Shown: piece after piece, positions 7,362 to 13,777 of the stretch
How positions within the stretch are numbered: position 1 is the stretch's first letter
How the letters are laid out: every line of letters starts with the position of its first letter
Assembly (NCBI GenBank): GCA_949127685.1
Contig: CASBPW010000109.1
Location: 1-17,658, forward strand
Source: Candidatus Sivonenia alaskensis PMM_0068
GTDB taxonomy: Bacteria > Cyanobacteriota > Cyanobacteriia > Gloeobacterales > PMM-0068
Reading direction: 5' to 3'
DNA: 17,658 nt
The notes under the pieces: model-generated
Seen by the model: the letters and a program-made list of their open reading frames with translations, nothing else
Database searches by the model: none
Told to the model about the DNA's origin: nothing
Made by a program: the position numbers and the translations under genes

Positions 7362-8003
7362 ATGAATACCAATGTAGGCAGCCTAAAACTTATTCTTGAA
7401 AAACTTTATGAAGGGCGTCCACTCTGTTCCTATACCCCAGGTAAGAGGATTCCTCTTTTTCTAGATGAAGTCTGTATCATCTATCGCGGGATTATCCGCA
7501 CTCAGACCCTCCAGCCTGGAGGAGAGGAGTCGATTTTGGGGTTGGTCGGCCCGATGATGCCTGTGGCGCGCAAATTGACGCTGCTGAGCTTTTACGAAGT
7601 TTATGCTCTAACCCATGTAGACCTTTTGCGTCTGAAATGGGAGGAAATCGAAAATTCTGAAGTTCTGACACGGGAGCTAAACCGCTCTTTGATTAAGCGC
7701 CTCCACCATACGGAAGTGATGCTTGCCCTACTCAGCAAACGGCAAACGAGTGAGCGTTTGATTGGATTCATGGCTTTCTTGGCGCAGGAATATGGAAAAA
7801 ACACGTCACAGGGCATTCGCATTGAAGTTCAAATGACCCATCAGCAAATCGCAGATGCGATCTGTACTACACGTGTCACCATTACTCGTTTATTGGGAGT
7901 ACTCAGAAAAGCTTCTTTGATTAGGATTGGGCACGACCGACACATTTATGTCATGGACGAATTAGCCAGCAACTATGACCTTGATTTTTCCAAAATGGTC
8001 TGA
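7362..8003 (+). CDS. Crp/Fnr family transcription regulator
   Basis: A 213-residue DNA-binding regulator. The C-terminal third carries the winged helix-turn-helix of the Crp/Fnr family, closest in appearance to the cyanobacterial NtcA branch: MTHQQIADAICTTRVTITRL (158-177) followed by LLGVLRKASLI. The dimer helix precedes it (about 96-128). The N-terminal sensor half is short and lacks the phosphate-binding cassette of cAMP binders, and I see no cysteines placed like those of Fnr, so the ligand is unknown; it is a paralogue, not NtcA itself. GATAGG lies nine bases before the ATG. It is divergent from the STAND gene with about 200 bases between, so it could control that gene or itself. It ends in a double stop TGATAG, 20 bases from the convergent oxidoreductase stop. 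Confidence 0.85.
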   Translation: MNTNVGSLKLILEKLYEGRPLCSYTPGKRIPLFLDEVCIIYRGIIRTQTLQPGGEESILGLVGPMMPVARKLTLLSFYEVYALTHVDLLRLKWEEIENSEVLTRELNRSLIKRLHHTEVMLALLSKRQTSERLIGFMAFLAQEYGKNTSQGIRIEVQMTHQQIADAICTTRVTITRLLGVLRKASLIRIGHDRHIYVMDELASNYDLDFSKMV

Positions 8004-8023
8004 TAGCCCCTTTCTAAGGAAGC

Positions 8024-9886
8024 CTATTTAAACTTTTTCCAATCTTGATTAAAGATTGAGGTTCCAGGAAATGCTATGGGATTGCCACTGTCTTTAATCT
8101 GTTTTTGCAGCGCTTCCAGAGCCTTACTATCCCCCACATTTTTAACCAACTCATAGGGAAATATTCCCCGTTTGAGGGCAAAATCAGCGGTGTGTCCTCC
8201 CGCGACGCCAATAGACCACTCCACAGGATGGACACGGTAGGACCCATTGCTGATGTGGGTGGTTGCGATGTTTTTAGAAACTACCAACAAATTCTCTACT
8301 TTCTGAGGAATCAGGGCTCTCAACGGTACTTGGAAAGGATAGGTAACCGAGGGAGCTTGTTCTGCTTCATAGGGTGACAAACTGGTATCTGGCTTGATGC
8401 ACTCATGAAAATCAATGGGATAGTGACCAATGCCCACGCTGTCATAAAAAATATAGGCTCTTTGGCGGTTTTCATCGGTGGGCCGTTGGCTGATGTCCGT
8501 TTCGTAAATGCTGAATCCTCGGGGATAACTGATCGAGGGTCTACCGATAATCCTGCGTCCTTCCCGAATATAGGGATAGCGAGAAAGACCATGAAGGGTG
8601 CCCATGGGACTGGCTGCCCCTTTGAGAAAGCGATAATTCAGGTAGAGGTCTTTCTGATATTGAGGATTCAGTTTCTGGAGTTCTGGGTCTGAGCGACCGT
8701 TTTGGAGCCAATAGAAATAGCCCAAAGCATGATCTTCCCCCTTTTTAAGGGCTGCGGTTCGTAATCCTCCTCGCCAATCTTGGAGCTGCCCAGATTCTTC
8801 CAGTTGCTGTTGGGTTAGGACTAAGTTGTCATCGGGCGTACCTAGCTTCCAGTCATTACCCCGGTCCCAATTTTGGAGGGTTTGATCGCCGATACTAATG
8901 GCATCGAACTTTGTCCCTGGGAGTTTGCCCTTGATCCGGCGATAGGTAAATATTTTTGCAAAATCAAAAACAGGTTTCTCGTAGCTGTAGTAACCTGCAC
9001 TTAAAGCAGAGTCATAGCCTTCCGGCTGGATCGGATTGGTCTCAGGAGTGTCAACCGCTTCCATGATGAAGGTGTAGGTAAAGCCTTGGGTGCAGTAGGG
9101 ATCGGTCCCTTCGGAACTAGCCGCTGGTTCCCAACGATTCCCTAAATCTGTTCCCAGTGCGTAGGGGACTCCCGCTAAAGGCAAAAGTTCTCCTGTCTCT
9201 GTCGCATCCAACACCATCCAAGCTAGTCTTTCCTTTTGCCGCTCTGCCGGTGGCGTAAAACGAATGACCTGTTTATCAAACTTGGCTGAGGGTTGAGCGC
9301 TGTACCAGTCCTCTAGGGTATTAGAGAGGGGGAGGTCGTTGGGTTGAGCTTTAGGGATATGTTTAATCGCTTCTATGCTCTGGATTTGTGCCCCTTCCAC
9401 CTGCACACTCTTGACCACCGTATTCGGAAATAATTGCAGAGGTGGCGGCTTACCTGGTGCCTGTGCTTTGAGGTAAGGTTCCAACATCTCCATCAAAATT
9501 TGATGTCCATCATTAGGGGAGAAACAACTATCGGAGACCCAGCATTTGCCAGGGTTTAAAGTCCCATAAAAGTTGGCAATACGTTGGCGAAACTCTAAAT
9601 AAGTTTTGGGAAACAGGCTGATATCTCGTTGAGAAGGCCGCTCGTCTAAGGCTGAAACACCTTGTTGGGTAATTTGTCCACCGACCCAATCGGTGATTTC
9701 TGTCATGCAGACCCGCTGGCCTTGTTTTAGGCTTTCTAAGGCTGCCGAGAGACCGCCGAGACCGCCTCCAGCGATCATCACATCACAAGAAACAGTTTGA
9801 GGCTCAGCCTGCACTGGTACGCTGAATGCAGCTAAAATCACCCAACTGCTTAAACTAAGAGCTAGGACACGTGTATTCATAGACAT
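8024..9886 (-). CDS. Secreted FAD-dependent oxidoreductase
   Basis: A protein of roughly 620 residues with an N-terminal signal peptide: a short basic start (MNTR), a hydrophobic core (VLALSLSSWVILAAF) and a VQA cleavage site before EPQ. It is followed by the FAD dinucleotide fold DVMIAGGGLGGLSAALE, an acidic ribose ligand at VCMTE, then DWVGGQITQQGVSA, as in the FAD_oxidored family (PF12831). The C-terminal block LLVVSKNIATTHISNGSYR followed by AGGHTAD is the second FAD-contact region of these proteins. Substrate unknown. The signal looks like Sec, without twin arginine, which is unusual for a flavoprotein. The start is uncertain: GTG at 9898, ATG at 9886 and ATG at 9880 are in frame, none with a good ribosome site; I chose 9886. 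It lies 126 bases downstream of glnB on the same strand and may be co-transcribed. Confidence 0.85.
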   Translation of the reverse strand: MSMNTRVLALSLSSWVILAAFSVPVQAEPQTVSCDVMIAGGGLGGLSAALESLKQGQRVCMTEITDWVGGQITQQGVSALDERPSQRDISLFPKTYLEFRQRIANFYGTLNPGKCWVSDSCFSPNDGHQILMEMLEPYLKAQAPGKPPPLQLFPNTVVKSVQVEGAQIQSIEAIKHIPKAQPNDLPLSNTLEDWYSAQPSAKFDKQVIRFTPPAERQKERLAWMVLDATETGELLPLAGVPYALGTDLGNRWEPAASSEGTDPYCTQGFTYTFIMEAVDTPETNPIQPEGYDSALSAGYYSYEKPVFDFAKIFTYRRIKGKLPGTKFDAISIGDQTLQNWDRGNDWKLGTPDDNLVLTQQQLEESGQLQDWRGGLRTAALKKGEDHALGYFYWLQNGRSDPELQKLNPQYQKDLYLNYRFLKGAASPMGTLHGLSRYPYIREGRRIIGRPSISYPRGFSIYETDISQRPTDENRQRAYIFYDSVGIGHYPIDFHECIKPDTSLSPYEAEQAPSVTYPFQVPLRALIPQKVENLLVVSKNIATTHISNGSYRVHPVEWSIGVAGGHTADFALKRGIFPYELVKNVGDSKALEALQKQIKDSGNPIAFPGTSIFNQDWKKFK

Positions 9887-10012
9887 TGATTTTGACACAT
9901 TCCGCTAAAGCTCGCTTGTGGGCTTTATGCTCAATTCCGCAAAGGCTGCAGGTGCAGGACTCAGGCGATTCTGCGCTTAAAGGGCAAGGGCTTCGGCGAA
10001 ATGATAGTTCTA

Positions 10013-10378
10013 CTAGGAGATAGCCGCATGGGCGGGGACAGAAATAGCATCAAGTCCACGCTCACCGGTGCGGATGCGGACAACTTCTGAAATCGGAGAG
10101 ACAAAAATCTTCCCGTCTCCGATAGCGCCTGTGCGGGCTGTCCGTGCTATCAAATTGACTACCTCGTCCGTCATCTTGGTCGGTACGATCGTTTCAACGC
10201 GCAGTTTGGTTAGGAATTCCACCGTATACTTGGCGCCTCGATAGGAGACCTGGTGACCTTTCTGACGACCAAATCCCTCTACCACGGTGACCGTCATACC
10301 CTCAACGCCTGCCTTTACCAAAGCATTTTTTACCGCAGTTAATTGACCAGGTTGAATTATCGCTTCGACTTTATTCAT
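10013..10378 (-). CDS. glnB: PII nitrogen-regulatory protein (GlnB family)
   Basis: PII is a trimeric cytosolic sensor of 2-oxoglutarate, ATP and ADP that regulates nitrogen uptake and assimilation partners. From the ATG at 10378 the product is 121 residues and aligns along its whole length: MNKVEAII start, GMTVTVVEGFGRQKG (27-41, with Gln39), T-loop with Tyr46 and Tyr51, Lys58, TGAIGDGKIFV (83-93) and VVRIRTGE (99-106, Arg101 and Arg103). A frame extension to 10438 exists, but it adds 20 residues foreign to the family and would cover the promoter. In the T-loop, Ser49 (the phosphorylation site in Synechococcus PII) is Ala and residue 50 is Lys instead of Glu, so phosphorylation at this site is ruled out and partner contacts may differ. 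The C-terminus has a nine-residue tail. No amt or glnA is adjacent. Confidence 0.93.
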   Translation of the reverse strand: MNKVEAIIQPGQLTAVKNALVKAGVEGMTVTVVEGFGRQKGHQVSYRGAKYTVEFLTKLRVETIVPTKMTDEVVNLIARTARTGAIGDGKIFVSPISEVVRIRTGERGLDAISVPAHAAIS

Positions 10379-10385
10379 AATTTCC

Positions 10386-10399
10386 GTATTATTTGCTAC
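10386..10399 (-). promoter_or_regulatory. Perfect GTA-N8-TAC site over the glnB transcription start
   Basis: GTAGCAAATAATAC on the minus strand is an exact match to the NtcA core consensus. It lies just downstream of the -10 boxes and seven bases before the glnB ATG, where a bound protein would block rather than activate. Together with the upstream site it could provide feedback limitation. Confidence 0.45.
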
Positions 10400-10402
10400 C
10401 GA

Positions 10403-10413
10403 ATTATATTCTA
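10403..10413 (-). promoter_or_regulatory. glnB -10 boxes (overlapping TAGAAT and TATAAT)
   Basis: The minus strand reads TAGAATATAAT, giving two overlapping -10 hexamers five bases apart. Neither has a -35 consensus at 17 bases, consistent with a promoter that depends on an activator. Transcription would start around 10396-10401, about 20 bases before the ATG at 10378. Confidence 0.45.
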
Positions 10414-10436
10414 TTTTGCCCATTGGCGTGGGGGAC

Positions 10437-10450
10437 ATAACGAAGGTTAC
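10437..10450 (-). promoter_or_regulatory. NtcA-like activator site upstream of the glnB -10 box
   Basis: On the minus strand GTAACCTTCGTTAT matches the NtcA consensus GTA-N8-TAC except for the last base. A -10 box TAGAAT (10413-10408, fitting TA-N3-T) begins 23 bases downstream, the spacing of NtcA-activated promoters. This is the arrangement expected for a nitrogen-controlled glnB gene. The one mismatch lowers confidence. Confidence 0.45.
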
Positions 10451-10464
10451 AAAAATATGCTGAT

Positions 10465-10620
10465 TTGAAGGAACCTGAATTTTCTAACATTTTCTTCTCC
10501 GGACTACCAGAGAATAGGCTCAAGGTCCTGGAAAAGTGCTCCCGTAGACTCATCATCGGGCAGGGTTGCAAGCCAAACCATAGTGTCTACGAATCCTCCT
10601 TGTATCTTTATAGAGGCCTT
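10465..10620 (+). pseudogene. Remnant of a Crp/Fnr-type sensor domain
   Basis: A frame beginning at a TTG encodes about 52 residues resembling the start of cyclic-nucleotide-binding-like sensor domains: FSNIFFSGLPE, then L..LEKCSRRL, a GQG turn and SSLYLYRG, matching the common pattern F..L......L......R....G......LY.. .G. After residue 52 the frame becomes the antisense of padR and loses resemblance. There is no ATG, no ribosome site at the right distance, no dimer helix and no DNA-binding domain. I read it as the broken 5' end of a lost regulator. It could be a chance match, as the family pattern is loose. Confidence 0.35.
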
Positions 10621-10629
10621 GACCCCACG

Positions 10630-11187
10630 CTATTGATTTTGCGCCTCTGCGACAGGGGTACGCAGGTAGGCTATGGCCTCTGCACACCAATTGATCTGTC
10701 CTTGTTCATAGTGAAGACCGCTAAGCAGGGTAAGGTAGTGAAATTTTAAGGCTTGAGGGAGGGCTTCAGGATGTTGAAAATACCGTTGCCGGATGGTTTG
10801 GTAGGTGGCTAGACGCTCCTGATGGGCCTGATGGTGCTGCTCCAAGTGTTTTATGATTACTAGGGGAGGGACGTAATGACCTGCGTAGATTTTGACCAAG
10901 AGCTCTTCTTTGATAGGCGTTAGCTCAGAAGGTCGACTAATCCAATCCATCAGCTCCTTGCGCCCCGTTTCCGTCATCCTATAAAGTTTTTTATCAGGTT
11001 TTCCTGTCTGAGCCACGGTTTCGTAGCTAATCCATCCGAGGGATTCCAGCTTGGTGAGCTCTCGATAAATTTGCTGATGACTGGCATTCCAGAAAAAACC
11101 AACGGAACCATCGAAGTTTTTTGCGAGGTCGTAACCACTGTAGGAACGATCCGAGAGGAAGGACAGAATGGCGTGTGCTAGAGACAT
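10630..11187 (-). CDS. PadR family transcription regulator
   Basis: A dimeric winged-helix repressor of 185 residues from the ATG at 11187. The N-terminal PadR domain is complete: SLAHAILSFLSDRSYSGYDL, then FFWNASHQQIYRELTKLESLGWI (recognition helix and wing) and YRMTETGRKEL. The C-terminal half is the helical dimerisation domain of the Vir_act_alpha_C type, rich in His, Gln and Leu. A TTG at 11211 would add eight residues foreign to the family. No Shine-Dalgarno sequence precedes the ATG, so translation may be inefficient. It is divergent from a carotenoid oxygenase gene with 108 bases between the ATGs, and that interval holds two matching palindromes, which fits autoregulation plus control of the oxygenase. 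The inducing ligand is unknown; PadR proteins often bind aromatic or hydrophobic small molecules, and a carotenoid or apocarotenoid is a guess. Confidence 0.92.
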   Translation of the reverse strand: MSLAHAILSFLSDRSYSGYDLAKNFDGSVGFFWNASHQQIYRELTKLESLGWISYETVAQTGKPDKKLYRMTETGRKELMDWISRPSELTPIKEELLVKIYAGHYVPPLVIIKHLEQHHQAHQERLATYQTIRQRYFQHPEALPQALKFHYLTLLSGLHYEQGQINWCAEAIAYLRTPVAEAQNQ

Positions 11188-11198
11188 AGAAAAAACTA

Positions 11199-11226
11199 TT
11201 GACGTATGCAATAAGTTGAATATACT
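11199..11226 (+). promoter_or_regulatory. Sigma70-type promoter for the carotenoid oxygenase gene
   Basis: TTGACG (11199-11204) and TATACT (11221-11226) are separated by 16 bases, close to consensus in both boxes. Transcription would start near 11233, leaving a leader of about 63 bases with AAGGAG six bases before the ATG at 11296. Confidence 0.65.
11206..11221. promoter_or_regulatory. Operator-like palindrome 1 (probable PadR site)
   Basis: ATGCAATAAGTTGAAT is an inverted repeat of form ATGCAA-N4-TTGCAT with one mismatch. It fills the spacer of the oxygenase promoter, so binding there would exclude RNA polymerase. It lies 18 bases upstream of the padR start codon. Confidence 0.55.
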
Positions 11227-11237
11227 CTATAGGAGTA

Positions 11238-11253
11238 ATGCAATTAGTTGCAT
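11238..11253. promoter_or_regulatory. Operator-like palindrome 2 (probable PadR site)
   Basis: ATGCAATTAGTTGCAT is a perfect ATGCAA-N4-TTGCAT inverted repeat, sharing 14 of 16 bases with palindrome 1. Their centres are 32 bases apart, about three helical turns, so two dimers would sit on the same face of the DNA. It falls just downstream of the predicted oxygenase transcript start. Confidence 0.6.
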
Positions 11254-11295
11254 ATTAAATATTCCTGCACATGGTCTGACAACAAGGAGCACGTT

Positions 11296-12735
11296 ATGAC
11301 TACAACCTCATCCCCGACTTCAACAAAAACTTGGGCAAGAGCTATGGCTAAGCCTGCTATAGAGTTCGCCCTGACTCCCCTATCGATCTTGTCGGGAGCT
11401 ATCCCTGCGGGGCTAAGAGGCTCGCTCTATCGCAACGGGCCCGCTCGATTGGAGCGTGGAGGACAGTGGGTAGGCCATTGGTTCGATGGGGATGGAGCCA
11501 TCCTCGGAATTCATCTCACCGAGCGTGGAGCATCAGGAGTCTACCGCTACGTGCAGACCGAAGGATACCAAGCGGAGGAAGCGGCAGGGAGATTTCTGTT
11601 TAGTGGCTACGGCATGTTGCCCCCCGGACCTGTTTGGGAACGGTTTAGCAAGGGGAGCAAGAATGCAGCCAACACTTCGGTCATCGCCCTGCCCGAAAAG
11701 CTGTTGGCCCTTTGGGAAGGAGGACAACCCCATGGTCTAGACCTGCAGACCTTAGAAACTTTCGGTTTGGAAGATCTAGGAGCACTCACGGGAGGTCTAC
11801 CCTACTCGGCTCACCCCAAGCGCGATCCCCAGACCGGAGAAATTTTTAACTTTGGGATCCTCCCTGGGAAAAATGCCGTCCTAAAGCTCTACCGAAGTGA
11901 TGCCTCCGGCAAGATTGTGCAGCAAGGCAGCCTCGAATTGGAAGGGGTGCCGATGATCCATGATTTTGTCTTAGCGGGCCCGTACTTGGTCTTTCTTATC
12001 CCTCCCGTGCGCATGAGTCCTCTGCCCGTACTGGCCCGTCTGAAGAGTTTTAGTGATGCGCTTGCCTGGCAACCTGAACAAGGAACTCAGATTCTAGTCT
12101 TTGACCGTAACACCCTCGCTCTTGTCAGTCGAGGCGAAGCAGAACCCTGGTATCAGTGGCATTTTGGCAATGGCTATCAAGAAGCGGATGGCTCTCTGGT
12201 CATCGACTTTATTCGCTATGAGGATTTCCAAACCAATCAATTCTTGAAGGAAGTGGCAGCAGGCATCACCCAAACCGAAGCGAAGGGAACACTCTGGCAA
12301 CTCCGCCTGGACCCAAAAACAGGGAAAGTTCAGCAGATCCAAGAAGTCTGTGCGCGCACGGGTGAGTTCCCCTCCGTTCATCCCCGTGAAGTAGGACGCC
12401 CTTCGCGTTATACCTACCTGTCGATTCGACAGTCGGGGACGAGTATTAGCCAGGAATTATTTGATGCCATCGGACGCTTCGACTATCAAACTGGTACGTT
12501 GACCGAGGCTAACCTGGGAGACCATCGTTATCCGATGGAACCCATTTATGCTCCTGATCTTCGCAACCCCGATCAAGGCTGGATTCTCACGGTGGTGTTT
12601 GACGGTAGTAGCCAGAGCAGCGAAGTCTGGATCTTCGACAGCGCGCACTTGGATGAACAGCCCATTTGTCGTATGGCCTTACCGACGGTGATCCCTTTTG
12701 GGTTTCACGGCACCTGGAATCCGGCCAAGCCATAA
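11296..12735 (+). CDS. Carotenoid/apocarotenoid cleavage oxygenase
   Basis: A 479-residue non-haem iron(II) dioxygenase of the carotenoid cleavage family, close in layout to cyanobacterial apocarotenoid 15,15'-oxygenase (Diox1/ACO), which releases retinal or related aldehydes. Landmarks: IPAGLRGSLYRNGPA (36-50), HWFDGDGAI (61-69), and the four iron ligands in SAHP (His173), MIHDF (His222), WHFGNGYQE (His289) and PFGFHGTW (His471). The intervals 49, 67 and 182 match the 55, 66 and 180 of the Synechocystis enzyme. I start at the ATG at 11296 because AAGGAG (11284-11289) precedes it; a TTG at 11248 in the same frame overlaps the operator and is not credible. It is divergent from padR and probably repressed by it. 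Whether the substrate is a full carotenoid or an apocarotenal cannot be told from sequence. Confidence 0.93.
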   Translation: MTTTSSPTSTKTWARAMAKPAIEFALTPLSILSGAIPAGLRGSLYRNGPARLERGGQWVGHWFDGDGAILGIHLTERGASGVYRYVQTEGYQAEEAAGRFLFSGYGMLPPGPVWERFSKGSKNAANTSVIALPEKLLALWEGGQPHGLDLQTLETFGLEDLGALTGGLPYSAHPKRDPQTGEIFNFGILPGKNAVLKLYRSDASGKIVQQGSLELEGVPMIHDFVLAGPYLVFLIPPVRMSPLPVLARLKSFSDALAWQPEQGTQILVFDRNTLALVSRGEAEPWYQWHFGNGYQEADGSLVIDFIRYEDFQTNQFLKEVAAGITQTEAKGTLWQLRLDPKTGKVQQIQEVCARTGEFPSVHPREVGRPSRYTYLSIRQSGTSISQELFDAIGRFDYQTGTLTEANLGDHRYPMEPIYAPDLRNPDQGWILTVVFDGSSQSSEVWIFDSAHLDEQPICRMALPTVIPFGFHGTWNPAKP

Positions 12736-12793
12736 TTCCATAATTGAAATATTCTGGCTAAACCCGCTCTGGGAGAGGCGATAGGCGGCTATT

Positions 12794-12815
12794 CTAGTTC
12801 AGCAGCTAGTTCAGC
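12794..12815 (+). repeat. Tandem CTAGTTCAGC repeat before the ABC permease
   Basis: CTAGTTCAGC occurs at 12794-12803 and again at 12806-12815, inside a possible stem (12784-12790 with 12813-12819). A third copy lies at 13774-13783, at the 3' end of the permease gene; with one extra base, 12805-12815 and 13773-13783 are identical 11-mers bracketing that gene. Confidence 0.55.
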
Positions 12816-12898
12816 CGTCTGAAAAACTAGAGGACTTGAAGACTGTATGGGCCAGCAGGAATCATAATGGTTAATTAGAATGCACGTGAAATCCTACG

Positions 12899-13777
12899 AT
12901 GAATAATGCTTTTACATCCTTTGGGACGGGAGTTTCTCCTTCTCTCGGAGACACTCAATCGTCTCCAATAGCTGACTTTTTTCAAGAAACGACCGCCCTT
13001 ACCCGTCGTTGGTTTATCCAACTTAAGCGTCGGCCTACGACCCTGATTGCAGGGATTGTCCAACCGCTGGTCTTTTTGATTCTCTTCGGAGCCCTTTTCC
13101 AAGGAGCACCCAGAGGGACCTTCATTCCTGGAGAAAGTTACCTCCAGTTTTTGGCGGCAGGCATTATCGTCTTTACCGCTTTTGGCGGTGCGCTGAATTC
13201 CGGGGTGGCGATCATCTTTGACCGGGAGTTTGGTTTTTTGAACCGGATTCTCGTTGCACCACTGACCACCCGCTTCGCTATCGTGCTGGCTTCAGCGATT
13301 TTCATTATTTTCCTGAGTCTGGTGCAAACCGCAGCCGTTTTAGTACTGAGTCTTATCCTGGGCGCCAAGTTTGCCGCAGGGATTGGAGGACTCTTTGTCC
13401 TAACGTTGGCGATTAGCCTCTTGGTCTTGGGCTTTACGGCCTTGAGCCTCGGCTTAGCCTTCGGCATGCCCGGTCACGTAGAAATGTTGGCCCTGATCTT
13501 TGTGGTCAATTTGCCTCTACTTTTTGCCAGCACAGCCCTCGCCCCGATCACCTTTATGCCCTCTTGGTTGCAGGTCATTGTCAGCCTCAATCCGCTCACC
13601 CATGCGATTGAGCCCGTCCGCTATCTCTACACCCATAGCGATTGGAACTGGACCACCACGATGTTCCAGGCCCCTTGGGGAGCGATGTCTCTGGAAGCTT
13701 GTTTATTGGCATTGTTGATTTTTGATTTGGTCGCTGTCGGTCTCTCGGGTCTCTTGATTAAAAAGGCCTTAGGCTAG
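12899..13777 (+). CDS. ABC-2 type transporter permease
   Basis: A 292-residue inner-membrane permease of the ABC-2 (DrrB-like) exporter class, which works with a separate ATPase to export lipids, polysaccharides or drugs. Six hydrophobic spans are visible at about 48-68, 88-108, 125-150, 162-187, 195-212 and 268-288. Between spans two and three lies FDREFGFLNRILVAPLTT, the conserved cytoplasmic coupling segment, and NPLTHAIEPVRYLY (231-244) is the usual signature before the last span. The cytoplasmic N-terminus (47 residues) is ordinary. No ATPase gene is in the window, so its partner is elsewhere. The ribosome site is poor; an eight-codon frame starting at 12880 overlaps the ATG and might couple translation, but this is speculative. 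It ends nine bases into the convergent sfsA. Substrate unknown. Confidence 0.9.
   Translation: MNNAFTSFGTGVSPSLGDTQSSPIADFFQETTALTRRWFIQLKRRPTTLIAGIVQPLVFLILFGALFQGAPRGTFIPGESYLQFLAAGIIVFTAFGGALNSGVAIIFDREFGFLNRILVAPLTTRFAIVLASAIFIIFLSLVQTAAVLVLSLILGAKFAAGIGGLFVLTLAISLLVLGFTALSLGLAFGMPGHVEMLALIFVVNLPLLFASTALAPITFMPSWLQVIVSLNPLTHAIEPVRYLYTHSDWNWTTTMFQAPWGAMSLEACLLALLIFDLVAVGLSGLLIKKALG

Noticed and set aside
10379..10438. 20-residue N-terminal extension of PII
   Set aside because: It is foreign to the PII family, has no ribosome site, and covers the promoter and NtcA-like sites.
10465..10749. Full 94-residue plus-strand frame overlapping padR
   Set aside because: Only the first 52 codons look like a protein family; the remainder is the antisense of padR, so I list a remnant rather than a gene.
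11238..11258. Six-codon leader peptide after AGGAG in the oxygenase leader
   Set aside because: The spacing from AGGAG to the ATG is only two bases and the ATG is part of the perfect palindrome, which explains the sequence better.
11248..11295. Upstream TTG extension of the carotenoid oxygenase
   Set aside because: It starts inside the second operator, lacks a ribosome site, and AAGGAG clearly serves the ATG at 11296.
12880..12906. Eight-codon frame overlapping the ABC permease start
   Set aside because: There is no ribosome site and the length is trivial; kept only as a remark in the permease entry.
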